56,739 bases of DNA from Thermoguttaceae bacterium. GTDB taxonomy: Bacteria; Planctomycetota; Planctomycetia; Pirellulales; Thermoguttaceae. Location: positions 1-56,739 of the forward strand of contig JAFSMO010000010.1 of assembly GCA_017447865.1 (NCBI GenBank), given 5' to 3'. The notes beneath the pieces were generated by a model. The model searched no databases. It had not been told where the DNA came from and saw only the letters and a list, made by a program, of their open reading frames with translations. Shown piece by piece: positions 6,828 through 14,902 of this stretch. Within the stretch, counting starts at the first letter, position 1; every line of letters begins with the position of its first letter. A program made the position numbers and the translations under genes.

Positions 6828-8882
6828 TCAAGGGACCTGACGCTCTTTCCACGTATCGCCCAGCATGATGCCACGGTAGTCAAATCCAACTCCGCGCAGG
6901 TTTTTGTTGAAGGCGGAGCTGGTGTTCCGGTTGAAGAGCCAGATACACGGGTAATCGGCGTAAATCAGTTCATGGATCTTTTGGTAAATGGCCATTCGTT
7001 TGGGGCGGTCGAACTCTTTCAAACCCTCTTTAAAGAGCTCATCCACCTGTTTGTTGGAGTAACTGATGTAGTTTCTGCCGGCGTCTGTTCCCCAGATGTT
7101 TTCCGAGGAGTAGGGGTCACTTCCGGCTCCCCAGCCGCTCATCACCATCTGGAATTTATGCTCCTGCTCGCGCTGGCACAAAACATTGAACTCCATCGAT
7201 TGGACGTTACATTCGATTCCGAGCTTACGCAGGGACTGGGCTAAAAGATTACATAGTTCAATGCTTTCCGGGAGGTTTGTGGTCACAACGGTGAAGCTGA
7301 ATGGTATCTGTTTTCCCTTCCATTCATGGTCAAGCCGCCCGTCATTGTCGGAATCGACCCAGCCGGCCTCGGTGAGAAGCTCACGCGCTTTGGTGAAATC
7401 CTGCTTGAGGTACGGGAGATTGGCGTCTTTCGGGAAACAAGGCGCGCTCTCGGCGTAAAGTCCGCGGCACTGCGTGTCGAGGCCCTTCCGATGGACCTTC
7501 AGCATTTCTTCGTAGTCGAACGCCATGGAAAGCGCCTTCCGGACCCGAATGTCCTGGAAAAATGGGCAATCGTCCGCCATGTTGAACCAAAAAGCGAAGT
7601 AGGTCCAGCTCGTCGCGGAGGCTTTGGTATTTCGCAGATAAAATTCCGGAGTGGCGGCCTGTGTAAGCCATTGTTCCGGCAAGAGGGCCATCTCCTCAAT
7701 GTCGCCGTTTTTTACTTGCATGAACGCCGTTGCGCTGTCGGGCGAAATCTGGAAATGGACCCGATTCAGGAATGGTTTCGGGCGGACGACCTTCCCCTTG
7801 TACGTGTAGTAATTTTCTCGCCGTCGGAAAATGATGGAAGAATTCGGTTGGTGCTTTTCCACAACATACTGCCCGCTCGTGACCGGGTCGTGCTCCTGCT
7901 TCTGATGGTACGGCGTTCGGGTGAGCGTTGGGTCGTCTTTGATCGTCTTCTCGTAAATGTGTTTCGGAATGATCGGGAACGAAATATTGGCCGGACTGAT
8001 CGGCGTTGGTTCCTGATGGAAGAAAATCAGCGTGTGTTTGTCGTACGCTTTTACGCCAAGGAGGAGGTCCGTCCCTGAGCGCATCGCGTAAATCGGAACG
8101 GTCGAAGTCATGATCACATTATACGAAAATTCCCAGTCATCGGCCGTTATCGGGTGGTCGTCGGACCAGAGGAGATCGTCCCGAATCACGATTTTATCCA
8201 TCCTGTGGTCGGCGCTTGACTCCCAGGAAACGATCGTATCACGGTTCCCGATGTATTCCAGCGTATCCTTGCGCAGGAGCAAAAGGGCAATTTGCGTGTA
8301 TTCCATCGCTTCATAGTCGGGATGAGTGCTGAAAAAGAGGGGGTTGAACGAATTCACGTCAGCGCTCATGTGCCGGTAAAGCTCCGCGTTGTAATCGACT
8401 CCTGGCGTGTCCTGCGCGATGTCCAACCCCTCGCGGCTCGGGATCCGCTGAAAGGCGTCTACGATTTCGGCGTTACTCTCCGGCGATGTGTTTTCCATGT
8501 TGCAAACTTCCTCAAGCGTTTTTTTCGGCTTGGGAGTTGGCGTGAGAAAGTTGTACGACAAATCGTAGGAATCGACGGTCGCGTTCGGAAGCCAGCCGCC
8601 GGCGGCCTGCGCGATTTTCTCAACCTCTTCGAGCGTGGCCGGGTACGTGAAATTCCTCTCCTCGCGGATCTTGATCCCCAGGTCGCCAAGAACGAACGCG
8701 CCGGGAGCGGCACCCTCCGCGGCGTCGGCTGATTCGGCCGATTCGGCGGTTTGGGCCGGTTCCGTCCCGGGTTTGTTCTCAGGCCAGAACGCCCATGCAA
8801 AAACGGCGACCGCTGCGAGGATCGCGAGGGTATTAATGACGGAGTGAATGAAATCGGAGGTGGTGGTTTGTTGGTCGGTCAT
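6828..8882 (-). CDS. Family-5 extracellular solute-binding protein (oligopeptide type), membrane-anchored
   Basis: A 684-residue protein. One N-terminal membrane segment (about residues 15-32, VINTLAILAAVAVFAWAFW) is followed by an Ala/Glu-rich linker and then the SBP_bac_5 fold, recognisable from ITADDWEFSYN, SGQYVVEKHQPN, DIRVRKALSMAFDYEEM, ARELLTEAGW and the C-terminal YADYPCIWLFN. Such proteins bind oligopeptides or other nutrients for ABC importers. Here there is no lipobox, so the protein is held by an uncleaved N-terminal anchor. No permease or ATPase genes are adjacent, so its transporter partner must be elsewhere or it is a stand-alone receptor. It sits 39 bases after the rhomboid gene and 19 bases before the lipase gene. 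Confidence 0.9.
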   Translation of the reverse strand: MTDQQTTTSDFIHSVINTLAILAAVAVFAWAFWPENKPGTEPAQTAESAESADAAEGAAPGAFVLGDLGIKIREERNFTYPATLEEVEKIAQAAGGWLPNATVDSYDLSYNFLTPTPKPKKTLEEVCNMENTSPESNAEIVDAFQRIPSREGLDIAQDTPGVDYNAELYRHMSADVNSFNPLFFSTHPDYEAMEYTQIALLLLRKDTLEYIGNRDTIVSWESSADHRMDKIVIRDDLLWSDDHPITADDWEFSYNVIMTSTVPIYAMRSGTDLLLGVKAYDKHTLIFFHQEPTPISPANISFPIIPKHIYEKTIKDDPTLTRTPYHQKQEHDPVTSGQYVVEKHQPNSSIIFRRRENYYTYKGKVVRPKPFLNRVHFQISPDSATAFMQVKNGDIEEMALLPEQWLTQAATPEFYLRNTKASATSWTYFAFWFNMADDCPFFQDIRVRKALSMAFDYEEMLKVHRKGLDTQCRGLYAESAPCFPKDANLPYLKQDFTKARELLTEAGWVDSDNDGRLDHEWKGKQIPFSFTVVTTNLPESIELCNLLAQSLRKLGIECNVQSMEFNVLCQREQEHKFQMVMSGWGAGSDPYSSENIWGTDAGRNYISYSNKQVDELFKEGLKEFDRPKRMAIYQKIHELIYADYPCIWLFNRNTSSAFNKNLRGVGFDYRGIMLGDTWKERQVP

Positions 8883-8921
8883 GGTAAAACTCTTTTTCTT
8901 CCCGGAAATGAAGGCTCCGAA

Positions 8922-9881
8922 TTAACGCCGCGTCCTGTAAATCTGGCTCGCTTCCCTGAGTCGTGCGTGTTCCTGCGGGGTGAGGCTTTGCATTCCCTGC
9001 TCGGAGATTTTCTTCAAAAGGACTTCCACTTCGGCTTCCAGGTTGCGGAATTCTTCGTCACGGCGCAGGTCGGCTTCGCTCGGCGAGGCGGAAGCGTAGC
9101 CGTAGGAGTCGTCCTCGTAGTCGTAATCATCGTCGTCATACTCACGGCGGCGCGGGGGATTGTAGGGTTTAAGCCGCGGCCGGCCATGGCCGAAAATCGA
9201 GCAGAAACGGAAGCGCAGCAGGTAGTAAAGTACCGCGAAAGCCGCACCGGCGAGGTGGACGCTGTGCGCGATGTTGGACGAAGCGTTCTGCGTCCCCATC
9301 AGGTCCAACACGACGATCAGGATCCCGACGGCAAAGGCCGGCATCGGGATGATCCCCCAAATCAGAAGCATTTGGCGCGGGAAATTGATCGCGAAAAGGA
9401 TCACGACGGCCGTCACGCCGCCGCTCGCTCCGACGCAGGGAGTCCCGAGTATTTGAAAAAGTTGAGCCTCTGAAAGTTCGCTCGCGTGCATCACCGCTGT
9501 CAGGTAACCACTTCCAGACCAGTAGATCCCGCCGAGGATGATCGCGGTCAGGTAAAAAAAGAGGAATTCCCGCTTCCCGTACAGCGCCTCGACCGCCTGC
9601 CCGAGGAAGAAAAGGCCCAGCATATTTCCGAGCAGATGCCAGACGGAATGCAGATCATGGCAAAAACCGTGCGTCAAAAACCGGTACCAGTGGGTCGGAT
9701 GGGGAAAATCGATTGCGCGCAGGCAGCACCACTGGGAGATTTGCCCGTTCACGAAAACTGAATCCAAAAGCCACACGACGACGTTAATGACTATAATATA
9801 AAAAAGGGCGGAATGTTCCTGGCGATAGGAACCCGTTTGAAAGCCGGAATCTCGGTAGTAGTCCCGATCCTGAAAACCCAT
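8922..9881 (-). CDS. Rhomboid-family intramembrane serine protease
   Basis: A 319-residue polytopic membrane protein. Catalytic Ser153 is in GASGG and His209 in AHSVHLAG. The preceding helix carries HLLGN (His82, Asn86), the usual oxyanion residues. After the last helix comes a cytosolic tail with an acidic Tyr/Asp-rich stretch (EYDDDDYDYEDD near 247-258) and a coiled-coil-like C-terminus, longer than in minimal rhomboids. It cleaves transmembrane segments of other proteins by family knowledge. It is the first gene of a likely three-gene minus-strand operon, and the single-pass anchor of the downstream solute-binding protein is a conceivable substrate (inference). The probable promoter is at 9932-9960. 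Confidence 0.92.
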   Translation of the reverse strand: MGFQDRDYYRDSGFQTGSYRQEHSALFYIIVINVVVWLLDSVFVNGQISQWCCLRAIDFPHPTHWYRFLTHGFCHDLHSVWHLLGNMLGLFFLGQAVEALYGKREFLFFYLTAIILGGIYWSGSGYLTAVMHASELSEAQLFQILGTPCVGASGGVTAVVILFAINFPRQMLLIWGIIPMPAFAVGILIVVLDLMGTQNASSNIAHSVHLAGAAFAVLYYLLRFRFCSIFGHGRPRLKPYNPPRRREYDDDDYDYEDDSYGYASASPSEADLRRDEEFRNLEAEVEVLLKKISEQGMQSLTPQEHARLREASQIYRTRR

Positions 9882-9931
9882 TTGAATCGTCCTTAAAGAA
9901 AAGGAAAAAATAAAGTCACGAAATTTTCCCC

Positions 9932-9960
9932 ATTTTACACGATTTTAGAGGGTTTGGCAA
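9932..9960 (-). promoter_or_regulatory. Promoter of the rhomboid operon
   Basis: Minus strand: TTGCCA (9955-9960), 17-bp spacer ending in TG, TAAAAT (9932-9937). Confidence 0.6.
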
Positions 9961-10034
9961 GGTGCTGAAAGTGGTTTTTTGGAGGTTTTTTGAGAATTTT
10001 TTCCTTTTTTAGAGTTTGACCACTTTTCCACGTC

Positions 10035-10063
10035 AAAAAGGAGGCCTCGTTTCCTCAGCCTCC
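10035..10063 (-). terminator. Intrinsic terminator after the Cys-rich lipoprotein
   Basis: On the minus strand GGAGGC-TGAGGAAACGAG-GCCTCC is followed by TTTTT. It ends the transcript of 10108-10671 before the rhomboid promoter. Confidence 0.8.
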
Positions 10064-10107
10064 CTTTCGCGTGTGTGTACGTGAGATTTTTTGAGTTCAG
10101 GCTCTGC

Positions 10108-10671
10108 TTACTGGGCGCTGGCCGGTGCCGGGACCTGACTCACGCTCTTGCCGGTCGAATCGACCATTTCGTAGCCGAGGAGCTGATTATTTTCGTCGTA
10201 AACCGCCACGCGAGCGTAACCGCTGGCATCGACCGCGATCGTTCCATTCTGTGGAACCGTGGGGGCTGCCGGCGTGGTCTGGGACTGGGCCATCGATGCG
10301 GTGCGATACTGCGTCTGGCTCGGGAGGCTGGCACTCGGACCAGGAAGAGGCTGCGTCACGGCCGGAGCCGGGGTCGGGGAAACTGATGGCTCTGGGGTTG
10401 GTGCTGGGGTCGGCTGGATCTGAGGCGCATTCTGCGGGATCGGCTGGCCGTTCTGGTCCACGAATTGCTGGACCTGGCCGTGCATTCCGCAAGTCGCGCA
10501 GCCGCCGTTGAAGGCCGTGCCGCAGCGCATCCGCGCCAGATTGGCGCATCCGCCGTTTGCGTAAACCGGGCCGCAGTAGTCGTACGGCGCGCAGCAGAGG
10601 CTGCAGCCGGTCGAAAGTCCCGCCAAAACCAAAAGTCCGGAACAAAGGATCAGGGAAACGAATTTTTTCAT
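10108..10671 (-). CDS. Cys-rich, Pro-rich lipoprotein of planctomycete type
   Basis: A 187-residue protein. The signal peptide (MKKFVSLILCSGLLVLAGL) ends in a lipobox-like STGC. Then comes a cysteine-rich head with the motif CCAPYDYCGPVY, which I recognise from short conserved planctomycete lipoproteins, then a long Pro/Gln/Thr/Ser spacer (PTPAPTPEPS and similar), and a small C-terminal segment (DASGYARVAVYDENNQLLGYEMVD) resembling a beta-hairpin. No enzymatic motif is seen. The function is unknown, perhaps envelope structure. ATG 10671 is preferred over 10689 because GAGGATG lies before it and the signal peptide begins there. It is followed by a terminator and stands alone. Confidence 0.75.
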   Translation of the reverse strand: MKKFVSLILCSGLLVLAGLSTGCSLCCAPYDYCGPVYANGGCANLARMRCGTAFNGGCATCGMHGQVQQFVDQNGQPIPQNAPQIQPTPAPTPEPSVSPTPAPAVTQPLPGPSASLPSQTQYRTASMAQSQTTPAAPTVPQNGTIAVDASGYARVAVYDENNQLLGYEMVDSTGKSVSQVPAPASAQ

Positions 10672-10697
10672 GATTTCATCCTCACACACACGATTTT

Positions 10698-10717
10698 AAA
10701 GTGAATCCATTCACTTT
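10698..10717. promoter_or_regulatory. Perfect 9-bp inverted repeat upstream of the lipoprotein gene
   Basis: AAAGTGAAT-CC-ATTCACTTT lies 27 bases upstream of the start codon of the gene at 10108-10671. Its size and symmetry are those of an operator for a dimeric regulator. A -10-like TAAAAT overlaps its distal edge on the minus strand. Confidence 0.5.
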
Positions 10718-10741
10718 TGATTTTCTTTTTGAGTATATCGG

Positions 10742-10805
10742 CCGCAAAATCGTTAAAATTAAGAAAATCTTCGTAAAAGTTAAAAAATATTTTATCGTTA
10801 AAGTT
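10742..10805. repeat. Degenerate AT-rich 9-bp tandem array
   Basis: Successive 9-mers related to GTTAAAATC (GTTAAAATT, AAGAAAATC, GTTAAAAAA, GTTAAAGTT and variants) run for about seven units. A similar array occurs at 27288-27341. No ORF crosses it. Confidence 0.55.
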
Positions 10806-10847
10806 TGTGCAGATTAATATCGTGAGAAAATTTCAGAGAAAGAGATT

Positions 10848-11100
10848 GGCGAGCGGTGGCAGTAATGCCACCGTATTTCGGAGTGCGGCAATACAGAAGC
10901 CGAAGGCTTCCTTTGCCGCTTTCACTTAGCGTCCGAAAAATATTAAGACGAAAAAAGGTTTGCGCGTGAGGTGGATTGGCGAGCGGTGGCAGTAATGCCA
11001 CCGTATTTTGGAGTGCGGCAATACAGAAGCCGAAGGCTTCCTTTGCCGCTTTCACTTAGCGTCCGAAAAATATTAAGACGAAAAAGGTTTTCGCGTGGGA
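10848..11100. repeat. Dispersed repeat R, tandem copies 2 and 3 (130-bp period)
   Basis: Two nearly identical units beginning GGCGAGCGGTGGCAGTAA start at 10848 and 10978, exactly 130 bp apart. Each contains a GGTGGCAGTAATGCCACC hairpin, GGAGTGCGGCAATACAG, the GAAGCC-GAA-GGCTTC hairpin and a TAGCGTCCGAAAAATATT tail. The frames they create read KAAKEAFGFCIAALQ but are not genes. Confidence 0.85.
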
Positions 11101-11200
11101 CAGTCCAGCCCGCTTCAGCGGCAAACGCCTCTGCGAGGCTGTATTGCCGCAAGGGAAAGCGATGAATGTCGCTGCGCGACTGTATCATCGCACTCCATAA
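11085..11200. repeat. Right-hand module of repeat R
   Basis: It matches 5151-5262: GGTTTTCGCGTGGG, GCCTCTGCGAGGC, CTGTATTGCCGC, AGCGATGAATGTCGCT, GCACTCC. Together with the units at 10848-11080 it fills the gap between the lipoprotein gene and the nadA stop codon. Confidence 0.8.
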
Positions 11201-11209
11201 GACCGTCAC

Positions 11210-12277
11210 TCACCCCAGCGCCAGCATATTATTCAGCGCGATCCGGGCGTCGGCGGCGATCTCTTCCGGGACCGTCACGACGTTTTCCAGCGCGTCGTTT
11301 TCAAGCTGCTCCAGCGCACCGAAGAGGGCCGGCAGCGTGTTCCGCGCCATGTTCACACACTGGTGCGGTTCGCCGAGGTGCTGGATCTTCAGCTCCGGAT
11401 GCGTGTTTTTCAGACGCTCGACCAGATGCGACTCCGTGCCGATGATGAACGACTCGCCCGGCTGCGCGTTCTGGATCTCCTTGATGATGAAGGCCGTAGA
11501 ACCGGCCGAGGCGCTTTGCGAAACGACCGCCTGCGAGCACTCAGGATGCACGACCAGCCGCGCGTCGGGGTTTTGGGCCTTCAGCGTCCGGGCGATTTCG
11601 GCGCTCATGAAGTGGTGCACGTGGCAGAAGCCCTCCCACAAAATCACGCGGGCGTTTTCCAGAGCCGCCGCCGGCGCGCCTTCTTTTTTCTGCCAAAGAA
11701 CGATTTCCTCCGCCGGAATCCCCATCGCCAGCGACGTGTTGCGGCCGAGGTGCTGGTCCGGGAGGAACAGAATGCGGCGTTTCTGGCTCAGCGCCCACTC
11801 AAGCACACGCCGGGCGTTTCCGGACGTGCAGACGGTCCCGCCGTACCGGCCGCAGAACGCCTTCACGTCCGCCGAGCTGTTCACGTAGGTCACGGGAAGG
11901 ACCTCGTCCGTATCGATGAGTTGGCCGAGGCGAGTCCAGCACTCGTTCACCTCGCGCATCGTCGCCATGTTCGCCATCGGGCAGCCGGAGAGGAAATTGG
12001 GGAGCAGGACCGGGACGCGTTTCCCGCCGCGCCTTGCGACTTTCTCGGGACTGTTCGCCAGAATGTCGGCGGTCTCGGCCATAAAATGCACGCCGCAGAA
12101 AATGATGGCTTCGCACGTCTCGTTGGAGGCCGCCAGTTGGCTCAGCGCCAGACTGTCCCCCTGACGGTCGGTCAGCGCGATCGTTTCGTCCGGAATATAG
12201 TAGTGCCCCAAAATGAGGAGTTTTTCGCCCCAGCGGGCGCGGACGGTCTGAAAATCTTCGAGGGTTTGGATTTGCAT
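11210..12277 (-). CDS. nadA: Quinolinate synthase
   Basis: A 355-residue enzyme that condenses iminoaspartate with dihydroxyacetone phosphate to quinolinate in NAD biosynthesis, using an oxygen-sensitive [4Fe-4S] cluster. The three expected cysteine motifs are visible: CTSGNA, HPECS and QCVNMARNTL. Other family marks are LGHYYIPDE near the N-terminus, IIFCGVHFMAETA and LLPDQHLGRN-like FLPDQHLGRN. Length and spacing are normal for the family. ATG 12277 (MQIQTL) is preferred because GAAGG lies upstream at good spacing; an in-frame ATG at 12292 has no ribosome site. nadB and nadC are not in the window. Confidence 0.95.
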   Translation of the reverse strand: MQIQTLEDFQTVRARWGEKLLILGHYYIPDETIALTDRQGDSLALSQLAASNETCEAIIFCGVHFMAETADILANSPEKVARRGGKRVPVLLPNFLSGCPMANMATMREVNECWTRLGQLIDTDEVLPVTYVNSSADVKAFCGRYGGTVCTSGNARRVLEWALSQKRRILFLPDQHLGRNTSLAMGIPAEEIVLWQKKEGAPAAALENARVILWEGFCHVHHFMSAEIARTLKAQNPDARLVVHPECSQAVVSQSASAGSTAFIIKEIQNAQPGESFIIGTESHLVERLKNTHPELKIQHLGEPHQCVNMARNTLPALFGALEQLENDALENVVTVPEEIAADARIALNNMLALG

Positions 12278-12415
12278 GAGTGAAGCCTTCATGGATATTG
12301 AATGATTCGGAAAGTGCCAGATTTTCCTGATTATAAATCTTTTTTTTGAAATTTCAAGTGGAGACTTCCCTTTTTTGTCAAGAAACGAGGAATTAAGTGG
12401 AAATTTGGCCGGGCC

Positions 12416-12604
12416 TTAATACGGATTCCTGATGGCGTCCCCGAGCCACGCTTTTTCCTCGATCGTCCAATCTTCCAGAAAATCAAAGCAGGTCGCCAGG
12501 TAAGGACCGAACGCCCGGAAGAAAACGACCGTGACCGCGCCACAGAAAAAGAGTACGGCGGCCAGAAGCAGTGCGGCGTGCAGAAAGTCCTTGATTCGTT
12601 TCAT
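12416..12604 (-). CDS. Small single-pass membrane protein
   Basis: A 62-residue protein with one strongly hydrophobic segment (about residues 8-30, FLHAALLLAAVLFFCGAVTVV) and a short acidic tail ending WLGDAIRNPY. GAGG sits 7 bases before ATG 12604, a good ribosome site. The function is unknown. It may be a real short membrane peptide or, less likely, a chance frame. A consensus promoter about 380 bases upstream (12983-13010) would give it an unusually long structured leader. Confidence 0.55.
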   Translation of the reverse strand: MKRIKDFLHAALLLAAVLFFCGAVTVVFFRAFGPYLATCFDFLEDWTIEEKAWLGDAIRNPY

Positions 12605-12976
12605 CGGAAACCTCATTCATTCGTTCAAATTCGTTAAAAAACCCGGCCCTGAATGACTCTCCGATTCGGCAGCGTACACAAAAAGAGGACGCTGCGGTTT
12701 GAACTTTGTACTCATCCCATGCCCTCGACCAAAAGGGTGCCTTTCGGCGGAACTTTCCTGCTAAAGCACGCAACGCCCTTATGACGTTGCGACTTGCTTT
12801 AGCCAGAAATCACCGATTTTTCGGTTGGTCAAGATTTCCTTTTTTGTTCAAACAAATCGCAGTCTTATAACAAAATCTCGAAATGGATCAAGATTTCAGT
12901 TTTCTAAATCACTCAGGTCCTCCTGAAAAGGAAAAAATATAACAAAATGAATTCAGTTCAGTGTTCATCCTTACAC
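12605..12976 (-). ncRNA. Candidate structured leader or small RNA
   Basis: No plausible ORF lies between the minus-strand promoter at 12983-13010 and ATG 12604. Read on the minus strand the sequence has a long two-part stem (GCTAAAGCA / TGCTTTAGC enclosing CGCAACG / CGTTGCG, about 12770-12815), a hairpin ACCGA-AAAA-TCGGT just before it, and GCAGCGT / ACGCTGC near 12670-12695. This is either a long 5' leader of the small membrane protein or an independent RNA. No known RNA family consensus was recognised; RNase P, tmRNA and SRP signatures are absent. Confidence 0.45.
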
Positions 12977-12982
12977 CAATTT

Positions 12983-13010
12983 ATTATACACGAACTTTTT
13001 CAAAAGTCAA
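12983..13010 (-). promoter_or_regulatory. Strong minus-strand promoter
   Basis: Minus strand: TTGACT (13005-13010), 16-bp spacer ending GTG, TATAAT (12983-12988). It faces the gene-free interval 12605-12976. Confidence 0.75.
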
Positions 13011-13038
13011 GGTTTTGAGGAGAATTTTTTTCCCCTGC

Positions 13039-13067
13039 TTGACAAGAACCGGTTCAGGGGGTAAAAT
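13039..13067 (+). promoter_or_regulatory. Promoter of the SGNH-GDPD-haem protein group
   Basis: TTGACA (13039-13044), 17-bp spacer ending GGGG, TAAAAT (13062-13067). A short degenerate heptamer run (CAGTCAT, CAGTCAC, CAGTTTT, CAGTTCC at about 13076-13103) lies between it and the start codon. Confidence 0.75.
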
Positions 13068-13131
13068 GAGTTTTCAGTCATCAGTCACCAGTTTTCAGTT
13101 CCCCACTCACCATTAACCCAAGGAAACTCCC

Positions 13132-13866
13132 ATGAAAAAATTTCTGACTTCTTGCCTCGCCCTCTTCGTTTTGGGCCTTTGCACGGCGCTTTATGCCGAG
13201 AATCTGGCGGTCCAGTCCATCTCCGGCCTCGACGAAACGGGCTGGCGCTCTTTCTGGAAACCGCGCTTTGAGCAAAAATTCAAGCAGGCGGAAAGCGGCC
13301 CGATCGACATCGTGTTCCTGGGCGACTCCATCACGAATTTCTGGGAAACGAACGGCGCCGAGGCCTACAAAAAATGGTACGCGGACCGCAAAGTCCTGAA
13401 CCTCGGTTTCAGCGGCGACCGCACCCAGCAGACGATCTGGATCGTGAAAGACTCCGGGATCCTCGAAAAAATCGACCCGAAACTTTTCGTCCTGATGATC
13501 GGCACGAATAATGTGGGCTGGCACGAGACGGACCCGGCCCAGACTCTCGAAGGAATTCAGACGATCCTGAAGATCGTGCGCGAAAAGAAGCCCAACGCGA
13601 AGATCGTTCTGTTCGAGGTCTTCCCGCGCGGAGCGAATAATCAGGACGGAATGCGCCAGCTCGTGAACGAAATCAATAAAGGGATCCCGGCTTTGTGCGA
13701 CGGCCAGAATATTTTCTTTGCGTCCATCAACGGGAAACTGCTCGAGGCGGACGGCGAAACCCTCACGCGCGACACGATGCCGGATCTGCTCCACCCGGGG
13801 CCGAAAGGCTACGAGTTCTGGGCCGAAGCGATCGAGCCGTACATCAAAAAATTCGTTGAGAAATGA
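13132..13866 (+). CDS. Secreted SGNH/GDSL-family hydrolase
   Basis: A 244-residue protein with a signal peptide (MKKFLTSCLALFVLGLCTALYA). SGNH block I is FLGDSIT (Ser66), block II is GFSGD, block III is IGTNN and block V is DLLHPGPKGY (Asp218, His221). This pattern matches PAF-acetylhydrolase-like/carbohydrate-esterase-like GDSL enzymes, which remove acyl groups from lipids or glycans; the substrate is not determinable. It is a paralogue of the protein at 30282-30971. It is followed after 34 bases by a glycerophosphodiesterase gene, consistent with a joint role in extracellular ester degradation. Confidence 0.88.
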   Translation: MKKFLTSCLALFVLGLCTALYAENLAVQSISGLDETGWRSFWKPRFEQKFKQAESGPIDIVFLGDSITNFWETNGAEAYKKWYADRKVLNLGFSGDRTQQTIWIVKDSGILEKIDPKLFVLMIGTNNVGWHETDPAQTLEGIQTILKIVREKKPNAKIVLFEVFPRGANNQDGMRQLVNEINKGIPALCDGQNIFFASINGKLLEADGETLTRDTMPDLLHPGPKGYEFWAEAIEPYIKKFVEK

Positions 13867-13900
13867 ACCATTTAACCTTTCCTTTTTTATGGAGACGAAC

Positions 13901-14806
13901 ATGAAAAAAATATTTACCTCCCTGCTCCTGCTTTTCCTCATGGCCGGTTTTGCGGCAGCTGAGGATTTCGACTTTTACGTGAATTTTCACCGCGGCGGCG
14001 GCAACGAAAAGCCCGAAAATACGCTGGAAACGTTCCTCTGGTGCTGGAACCTCGGCGTCATTCCCGAGGGTGACGTGCAGTACACGAAAGACGGCGTGCC
14101 GGTCATGTTCCACGACTCGAACATCAACCGCATGGTCTGGCAGGTCCCCGAAGAGCTGAAGGGGAAGAAAATCGCCGACTTCACGTGGGACGAGATCCGC
14201 AAATTCGACGTCGGCTCGCACCGCGGCCCCGAGTACGCCAACCAGCACATTCCGACGATGGAGTCGATCTTCTGCGCGATGGCCAATTTCCCGGAGCGTC
14301 TTTTCTACCTCGACGAAAAAGGTCTGACCGAAGAAAACCTGAAGCAGATCGCCGGGCGCGTCCACCACTACGGCATCGAGAAGCAAATGTTCTTCACCTC
14401 CGGCAGTTACGACCACATTCTGAAGTGGAACGAGATCTGCCCGGACGGCGTGGGAATGCTTTGGCTCGGTTACGTCTGGACCAAGGACAAAACCGCGAAC
14501 ATGGACGGGCTGAACGCCGTGCTGAACCGGATGCGCGAAACCAATTTCAAGGGCGTGAATCACCTCGTGCTTCACATTCAGGCGGACTTCACGAAAGACG
14601 ATCCGTTTGAACCCAAAAGCGATTTCATCCGTGATCTGGCGAAGGAAATGAAAGACCGCGGCATTCCGATGGAGTGCATCACCTGGTCGAACGGCCAGAA
14701 TCCGAAGGTTTACACCGAGCTGATGAAGCTGGGCGTGATCGGTTTCGCGACCGATTTCCCGAGCGTCGTGATGCCGGTGGTGGAAGAAGCCCGCAAGAAC
14801 AAGTAA
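13901..14806 (+). CDS. Secreted glycerophosphodiester phosphodiesterase family protein
   Basis: A 301-residue protein with a signal peptide (MKKIFTSLLLLFLMAGFAAA). The GDPD signature is NFHRGGGNEKPENT near residues 28-41 (catalytic His and Arg), followed by EGDVQYTKDGVPVMFHDSNI, which carries the metal/acid residues and second histidine of this TIM-barrel family. The length is normal. By family it hydrolyses glycerophosphodiesters to glycerol 3-phosphate and an alcohol, in the periplasm here. GGAG precedes ATG 13901 by six bases. The open frame continues upstream to 13718 inside the SGNH gene and is not used. It is probably in one operon with the SGNH gene. Confidence 0.88.
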   Translation: MKKIFTSLLLLFLMAGFAAAEDFDFYVNFHRGGGNEKPENTLETFLWCWNLGVIPEGDVQYTKDGVPVMFHDSNINRMVWQVPEELKGKKIADFTWDEIRKFDVGSHRGPEYANQHIPTMESIFCAMANFPERLFYLDEKGLTEENLKQIAGRVHHYGIEKQMFFTSGSYDHILKWNEICPDGVGMLWLGYVWTKDKTANMDGLNAVLNRMRETNFKGVNHLVLHIQADFTKDDPFEPKSDFIRDLAKEMKDRGIPMECITWSNGQNPKVYTELMKLGVIGFATDFPSVVMPVVEEARKNK

Positions 14807-14902
14807 ACGTTCAAAGCGGCAAGCCGTTTTTTTGGATGGGATTCCCCGGGGCCGCTCGGGGAGTCCCGGAAGTTTCCCACCCTCTTTTTTCAGGATTCTG
14901 CC

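Noticed and set aside
12605..12976. RNase P RNA on the minus strand, because of GCAGGAAAGTTCCG.
   Set aside because: Only this fragment resembles the consensus. The 3' conserved box and overall layout are missing.
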